Assembly (NCBI GenBank): GCA_035705985.1
Contig: DASSVP010000094.1
Location: 1-32,031, forward strand
DNA: 32,031 nucleotides
Source of the DNA: JACVRW01 sp035705985
GTDB taxonomy: Bacteria; Actinomycetota; Thermoleophilia; Solirubrobacterales; Thermoleophilaceae
Direction: 5' to 3'
The translations under genes and the position numbers were made by a program. Shown piece by piece: positions 27,984-32,031 of the stretch; position 1 is the first letter of the stretch, and every line of letters begins with the position of its first letter. Under the pieces are notes generated by a model, which saw only the letters and a program-made list of their open reading frames with translations, did no database searches and was not told the DNA's origin.

Positions 27984-28603
27984 CGGCCGGCCGGTCACCC
28001 GCAGGCGAGGAGCTGAATCCCGGCGAGCTGACCGAGGCGCGCCAGGCGGCCTCACTGATCCTGCTCCGTGACTCCCCCGGCGGCGCCGAGGTCCTGCTGG
28101 TCCAGCGCAACCCGGAGCAGCGCTTCATGGGCGGCGCCTGGGTCTTCCCGGGCGGAGCCGTGCACGCTGGCGAGGACGCCGATCACGCGGCAACCGCGGT
28201 CCGCGAGCTCGAGGAGGAGGCCGGCATCGCGCTCGGCCGCGACGTCGAACTGATCCCCTTCTCGCGCTGGATCACGCCGGAGGAGGTGAAGGTGCGCTTC
28301 GACACCTGGTTCTTCGCGGCCGAGGCGCCCGACGGAGCCGAGGCGCGTCCGGACGGCAGCGAGTGCGTGGACGCCCGCTGGCTCACGCCGGCGGCGGCGC
28401 TCGCCGCGCACGCCCAGGACGAGCTCGCGCTCGTGTTCCCCACGATCAAGCACCTCGAGCTGCTCTCGGAGACCGGGTCGGTCGAGGAGACGCTGGCCGC
28501 CGCGCGGGCGCGCCCGGTGGAGCCGATCCTGCCCAGGGTGTGGGTCGAGGATGGCTCCACGCGCGTCCTCCTGCCCGGCGACGCGGGCTACGAGGACGCG
28601 TAG
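27980..28603 (+). CDS. Nudix hydrolase (NUDT19-like)
   Basis: This 207-residue protein has a Nudix box at about 59-83, 'GAVHAGE' then 'RELEEEAGI', with nine residues instead of seven between the Glu and the Arg. Extra residues here are familiar in NUDT7/NUDT19-like proteins, some of which cleave CoA esters, but that function is only a possibility. 'ASLILLRDSPGGAEVLLVQRNPEQRFMGGAWVFPGG' is the N-terminal strand region, and the C-terminal half carries 'DARWLTPAAALA'. It hydrolyses an unidentified X-linked nucleoside diphosphate. The start GTG 27980 overlaps the rubredoxin stop by 4 bp. Confidence 0.9.
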   Translation: MTAGRSPAGEELNPGELTEARQAASLILLRDSPGGAEVLLVQRNPEQRFMGGAWVFPGGAVHAGEDADHAATAVRELEEEAGIALGRDVELIPFSRWITPEEVKVRFDTWFFAAEAPDGAEARPDGSECVDARWLTPAAALAAHAQDELALVFPTIKHLELLSETGSVEETLAAARARPVEPILPRVWVEDGSTRVLLPGDAGYEDA

Positions 28604-28623
28604 CGCCGAAACACGGGCGCACG

Positions 28624-28639
28624 TACCTTGTTGGAGAGG
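28624..28639 (+). promoter_or_regulatory. -10-like TACCTT and RBS for the RTX-like gene
   Basis: TACCTT (28624-28629) is 12 nt before GTG 28642, and GGAGAGG (28633-28639) lies between them. Unlike most units here, this start seems to have a short leader with a ribosome-binding site. The RBS decides the GTG start, at which a signal peptide begins. Confidence 0.45.
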
Positions 28640-28641
28640 TC

Positions 28642-29415
28642 GTGAGACGCGCTCTCTGCACATTCGTGCTGGCCGCGCTGCCCCTGTCCGTGGCGGGCGC
28701 CGCCATGGCGGGCACGCTGATCGGCAGCGATGCGCCCGATCGGCTTCAGGGCACGCCCAGCCCGGACCAGCTCTACGGGGAGGGCGGGAACGATTCGCTG
28801 CTCGGCTTCGGGTCCCACGACTACCTCGAGGCGGGTTCGGGCAACGACTCGGTCGACGGCGGCGGCGGGATCGATCTGATCGTCGGCGGCACGGGGAACG
28901 ACGCGATCAACGGCGGCGACGACGGTGACGTGGTCTACGCCGGGGCGGGTGAGGACCAGGTGCTCGGCGGCCAGGGGAACGATCAGCTGTTCGGCCAGGA
29001 CGGCACGGACAGGCTCTTCGGCGGCGCCGGCGCCGACCGCCTCTACGCGAGCCTCGGCGCCGACTTCGTGGACGCGGGCTCCGGCAACGACACGATCTTC
29101 GCCGAGGGCGCGGGCATCACCGTTCTCGCGGGCGGCGGCAACGACATCGTGAGCGCCCTGGGCGGGCCGGTCGCGGTCCAGGGCGGCGGCGGCCACGACC
29201 GCATCCGCACGGGTTCCGGGGACGATACGGCGTCCGGCGGGCCCGGCCTCGACTCGGTGGCGACCGGGGCCGGGAACGACGTCCTCAACATGCACGACGG
29301 CCGCCGCGACCGCGTGAACTGCGGCGCCGGGCAGCGGGACAGCGTGTACGCCGATGAGGTCGACCTCCTCTCCCGCTGCGAGAACCGGCTGCACGCCGAC
29401 CCGCCGTTGAGATAG
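28642..29415 (+). CDS. Secreted RTX-like calcium-binding repeat protein
   Basis: This 257-residue protein has a signal peptide (about 1-23, 'VLAALPLSVAGAAMA') and then a nearly continuous run of G-G-x-G-x-D-x-h nonapeptide repeats. Examples are 'YGEGGNDSL', 'EAGSGNDSV', 'VGGTGNDAI', 'LGGQGNDQL', 'FGGAGADRL' and 'DAGSGNDTI', extending with degenerate copies to about residue 220. The tail 'DRVNCGAGQRDSVYADEVDLLSRCEN' has two cysteines that may form a disulfide; I recall this tail in actinobacterial repeat proteins. Calcium would order the repeats into a beta-roll. The signal peptide suggests Sec export rather than the type I route of classical RTX toxins. No enzymatic domain is present. Confidence 0.9.
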   Translation: MRRALCTFVLAALPLSVAGAAMAGTLIGSDAPDRLQGTPSPDQLYGEGGNDSLLGFGSHDYLEAGSGNDSVDGGGGIDLIVGGTGNDAINGGDDGDVVYAGAGEDQVLGGQGNDQLFGQDGTDRLFGGAGADRLYASLGADFVDAGSGNDTIFAEGAGITVLAGGGNDIVSALGGPVAVQGGGGHDRIRTGSGDDTASGGPGLDSVATGAGNDVLNMHDGRRDRVNCGAGQRDSVYADEVDLLSRCENRLHADPPLR

Positions 29416-29425
29416 AACCCCGGCC

Positions 29426-30451
29426 ATGGCGGCCGAGCGACTCACCGTTGCGGTGACGGGACCGACCGGGGATCTCGGCATCGCGATCGTCAACGCGCTG
29501 GAGCGCTCGCGGACGGTGAAGAGCATCGTCGGCATGGCGCGGCGCCCGTTCGACCCTGCCGAGCGCGGCTGGAAGAAGACCGAGTACCGGCAGGGCGACG
29601 TGACCGACGACGCGAGCGTGCGCGATCTGGTGAAGGGCGCGGACGTGGTGGTGCACCTCGCGTTCGCGATCCTCGACGCGAGTGAGGCCACGCGCGAGCT
29701 GAACGTCGAGGGCTCGCGGCGCGTCTTCGAGCATTCGGCCAAGGCCGGCGCGGAGCGCATCTGCTACGCGTCGAGCGTCGCCGCCTACGGCTTCCACGAC
29801 GACAACCCGGACTGGCTCACCGAGGATGTCCCGCCGCGCGGCTCACCGGAGCACCCGTACTCGCACCAGAAGGCCGAGGTCGAGCGCGTGCTCGGCGAGG
29901 TGCTGCTCCGGCGGGAGGGCACTGTGGCCTACGCGTTCCGCCCGTGCATCGTGGCCGGGCCAGAGGCGCGGACCATGCTCGACGAGATTCCCTACTACCG
30001 GCTCGAGGAGGCGATGCCCGAGCCGGTTCGGCGCCTGGTCGACTCGCTGCCGGTGCTGAAGCCGGTCATCCCGGACCCCGGCATCCGCTTCCAGCTCGTG
30101 CACGAGGACGACGTGGCGAGCGCGTTCGCCGCCGCGGTGCGCGGTCTCGGCGAGCCGGGCCCGTACAACCTCGCGGGCGGCGGCACTCTCACGATGTCCG
30201 ACGTCGCGGACGCACTCGGCTGGTATTCCGTGCCCGTGCCGAAGCCGCTCGTGGACGCCACGGCAGAGATCGCGACCCGGCTGCCGCTGATGCCCGAGCA
30301 GGTGGCGTGGATCCACTCGGTCAGGAAGCCCGTGCTGATGAAGACGGACCGCGCGAAGAAGCTGCTGCGCTGGAAGCCGAAGCACACGGCGAAGGCCACG
30401 CTGAAGGAGATGGCCGACGCTCAGAGGGCGGCGCGGTACAGCTCGGCGTAG
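29426..30451 (+). CDS. NAD-dependent epimerase/dehydratase family protein
   Basis: This 341-residue extended SDR has 'VAVTGPTGDLG' (about 8-18, NAD-binding), 'GDVTDDASV' (57-65), 'VVVHLAF' (74-80), 'CYASSVAAYG' (113-122) and the catalytic pair in 'YSHQK' (Y145, K149). The substrate-binding C-terminal part includes 'FQLVHEDDVASAFAAAV' and 'YNLAGGGTLTMSDVADALG'. The substrate could be a nucleotide sugar or a non-sugar carbonyl compound and cannot be named. TAGAAC, overlapping the upstream stop, is 7 nt before the ATG. The 3' end overlaps the convergent alcohol dehydrogenase gene by 31 bp. Confidence 0.88.
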   Translation: MAAERLTVAVTGPTGDLGIAIVNALERSRTVKSIVGMARRPFDPAERGWKKTEYRQGDVTDDASVRDLVKGADVVVHLAFAILDASEATRELNVEGSRRVFEHSAKAGAERICYASSVAAYGFHDDNPDWLTEDVPPRGSPEHPYSHQKAEVERVLGEVLLRREGTVAYAFRPCIVAGPEARTMLDEIPYYRLEEAMPEPVRRLVDSLPVLKPVIPDPGIRFQLVHEDDVASAFAAAVRGLGEPGPYNLAGGGTLTMSDVADALGWYSVPVPKPLVDATAEIATRLPLMPEQVAWIHSVRKPVLMKTDRAKKLLRWKPKHTAKATLKEMADAQRAARYSSA

Positions 30452-31635
30452 TCCTCCTCGGCCATCTCGCGCGGGTTCAGCAGCGTGGTGCCGTCGCCCA
30501 TCGCGCCCTCCACGAGCGCGGGGATGCCGTCCTCGGGGACGCCCGCCTGTGACAGTCGCGTCGGGAGTCCGAGCCGCTCGACCAGGCCGGTGATGTAGGC
30601 CGCGAGCGCATCGCCGATCTCGGGCTCGGAGATATCGAAGAGCTCACCGATGTCGCGGTAGCGGTCCGCGATGTCGGGCGATCCCGCGGCGTTGTGGCGG
30701 ATCACGTGCGGCAGGTGAATCGCGTTCGCCACCCCGTGCGGCACGCCGAAGTGCGCGCCCGCCGGGTGCGACATGGCATGGACGGAACCGAGCGCGATCG
30801 AGATCGCGAGGTTCGCGGCGATCAGCATGTTGCCGCGTGCCTCCTCGTCCTCTTCGCCCCGCTGCACCGCGCGCTCGAGGTTGTCGCGGATCATTCTCAA
30901 TGCATGAAGGGAACGAGCGTCTTGATGTGGGCTCCAGTCCACCGACACGTAGCCCTCGATCGCGTGCGTCATCGCGTCCATGCCGGTGGCCGCCGCCACG
31001 GACGGCGGCAGCGTCCGGGTGGTCTCCGGGTCGAGGATCGCGAGCCGCGGAAACAGCGGGAAGTCCGCGATCTCGATCTTCAAGTTCTCGTCCGGCACCT
31101 TGATGACCGCGGCCATCGACACCTCGCTCCCGGTGCCGGCCGTCGTCGGGATACAGGCGAGTGGCGCCATGTCGAGCGGCCGGCCCATGTCGTCGTCCTC
31201 GCGCGGCATGAGGAGGAAGCCCTCCTGGTCGCGCGCGTCGCCGCCATGGGTGAAGACGGCGTCTGCAACCTTCGCGGTGTCCATCACCGAGCCGCCGCCA
31301 ACGGCCAGGAACGAGTCGGCGCCGGCCTCCTTCGCGGCGGCGGCGCACGCGTCGCAGACCTGCGTGGAGGAATCCTGCGGCACGTCGTCGAAGACGCCGA
31401 CCACCTCCGGGCCGCCATCGCTGACGCCCGCCTCGACCTTGTCGACGAGGCCGGTGCCGCGTATCACCGCGTCGGTGACTATGAAGACGCGCTTCGCGCC
31501 CTCCTTCCGGAGCTCGAAGCCCGTGGAGCTCAGCAGGTCACGGCCGGAGATCACCCGGGTGGTGCCGACGTACTGGTAGAAGTCCTTGAACCCGCGGAGC
31601 GGGGTCGGGTCCAGCGCGGAGCCCGCCTCCATCAC
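30421..31635 (-). CDS. Iron-containing alcohol dehydrogenase
   Basis: This 404-residue group III (iron-type) alcohol dehydrogenase has 'AVGGGSVMDTAK' (111-122, NAD-binding) and 'PTTAGTGSEV' (163-172). All four metal ligands are present: D220 and H224 in 'GMDAMTHAIEGY', H286 in 'SVHAMSHPAGAHFG' and H300 in 'VPHGVANA'. It interconverts an alcohol and an aldehyde or ketone with NAD(P)H. The GTG at 31635 and the adjacent ATG at 31632 are equally plausible starts; both overlap the SCP2 stop (GTGATG), so the two genes are coupled. The SCP2 partner suggests a lipid or sterol-like substrate, by inference only. Confidence 0.92.
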   Translation of the reverse strand: MMEAGSALDPTPLRGFKDFYQYVGTTRVISGRDLLSSTGFELRKEGAKRVFIVTDAVIRGTGLVDKVEAGVSDGGPEVVGVFDDVPQDSSTQVCDACAAAAKEAGADSFLAVGGGSVMDTAKVADAVFTHGGDARDQEGFLLMPREDDDMGRPLDMAPLACIPTTAGTGSEVSMAAVIKVPDENLKIEIADFPLFPRLAILDPETTRTLPPSVAAATGMDAMTHAIEGYVSVDWSPHQDARSLHALRMIRDNLERAVQRGEEDEEARGNMLIAANLAISIALGSVHAMSHPAGAHFGVPHGVANAIHLPHVIRHNAAGSPDIADRYRDIGELFDISEPEIGDALAAYITGLVERLGLPTRLSQAGVPEDGIPALVEGAMGDGTTLLNPREMAEEDYAELYRAAL

Positions 31636-32031
31636 GCGGCCTCGAGGAGGTCCTCGCGGCCGTCCTGCTCGAGCAGCGCGCGGTAGCGCGGGAAGATCGG
31701 CTTGGTCAGCGGCACGAGCTTCAGGATCTTCGCGACCGGGCCCTTGGCCTTCATCTGGCCGCGCGCGAGCGCGACGGTCACGTTCACCTTGCCGAGCCAG
31801 AACCTGTGCGCCGTGTCGGCGTCCATGGTCATCACGACCTCGGGCTCCATGGTGGTCTCGCCGCAGTCGACCCGGCCCTCGCCGTCCTCGACCAGCTCGA
31901 CCGTGATCTGCGACTCCGGCTCGCGGTACCGGTACTGGACGATCGTGTTCGCCTTGCGGAATTTCGGCGCGAGCTCCTCGTCGTCGGCCAGCTGCTGGAA
32001 CAGCGTGCCGATGTACCTGTAGACCTCGTCC
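31632..32031 (-). CDS. SCP2 sterol-binding domain protein (5' end outside window)
   Basis: The minus-strand frame is open from the right edge to TGA at 31634-31632 and gives about 132 residues. 'YIGTLFQQLADDEELAPKF' opens the visible part, followed by 'IVQYRYREPESQITVEL', 'MTMDADTAHRFWLGKVNVTVALARGQMKAKGP' and 'PLTKPIFPRYRALLEQD'. This matches SCP2-fold lipid carriers, including the usual D-x-x-T-x-x-x-x-x-x-G and G-x-M-K-x-x-G segments. The start codon lies outside. It is a soluble carrier or presenter of hydrophobic molecules and is translationally coupled to the alcohol dehydrogenase gene. Confidence 0.85.
   Translation of the reverse strand, partial: DEVYRYIGTLFQQLADDEELAPKFRKANTIVQYRYREPESQITVELVEDGEGRVDCGETTMEPEVVMTMDADTAHRFWLGKVNVTVALARGQMKAKGPVAKILKLVPLTKPIFPRYRALLEQDGREDLLEAA

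Noticed and set aside
28642..29415. RTX toxin or type I secretion cargo
   Set aside because: No toxin domain, no transporter genes and an N-terminal signal peptide instead of a C-terminal one.
1..32031. Mobile island, prophage or defence system
   Set aside because: No integrase, transposase, tRNA-flanking repeats, restriction or Cas-like genes, and base composition and codon use look uniform apart from short promoter regions.

Overview
This is a compact, very GC-rich stretch of chromosome with many GTG starts and a strong G/C preference at third codon positions. The gene content fits a high-GC Actinomycetota, and I lean towards Thermoleophilia/Solirubrobacterales: an acidic EGFELAE-type hypothetical protein, a TB7.3-like biotinyl protein, a PGPGW membrane protein, an LLM flavin oxidoreductase, secreted hydrolases and a secreted RTX-like protein. 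No rRNA or tRNA gene is visible, so the placement is inference. I see no insertion sequence, prophage, CRISPR array or integrase; the window reads as ordinary chromosome.

Layout. 1-777: end of an Lrp/AsnC regulator, a long hairpin, then an acidic hypothetical gene. 798-3608 (minus): carotenoid oxygenase, SDR and GNAT genes, divergent from a PadR regulator at 3639, which is followed by an MBL-fold hydrolase. 5052-8325 (minus): secreted alpha/beta hydrolase and lytic transglycosylase. 8475-10739 (minus): glycerol kinase (TTG start, with a possible leader peptide) and PlsC-type acyltransferase, divergent from a 70-residue biotin carrier coupled to a methylmalonyl-CoA-decarboxylase-like crotonase. 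11757-13969: cupin, RlmA-like 23S rRNA methyltransferase and LLM oxidoreductase. 13987-17118: bioB, bioF, bioD. 17128-20009: PGPGW protein, SnoaL-like plus MarR pair, secreted S15/CocE-type hydrolase. 19983-26431 (minus): acyl-CoA synthetase, then an operon of a second secreted hydrolase (paralogue of the first), a membrane spermidine-synthase-like protein and a DAO-type flavoprotein. 26473-30451: bioA, rubredoxin, Nudix, RTX-like protein and epimerase. 30421-32031 (minus): SCP2 protein (cut by the window edge) and iron-type alcohol dehydrogenase.

How the parts fit. bioB, bioF, bioD and bioA together supply all four late steps of biotin synthesis, and the window also holds a biotin-accepting protein. 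Acyl-CoA and lipid chemistry recurs (acyl-CoA synthetase, crotonase, PlsC, glycerol kinase, SCP2). The two paralogous secreted hydrolases each sit upstream of a different membrane or cell-wall gene.

The most distinctive signal is architectural. About ten transcription-unit starts carry a TANNNT hexamer only 6-9 nt before the start codon and have no Shine-Dalgarno, the hallmark of leaderless mRNAs. Several are divergent pairs squeezed into 18-41 bp. Four of the five convergent gene pairs overlap at their 3' ends. Other points of interest are a possible glpK leader peptide, a 42-bp in-frame tandem duplication at the bioD start, a BioA that resembles the lysine-using Bacillus type, and the coupled biotin carrier/decarboxylase pair.
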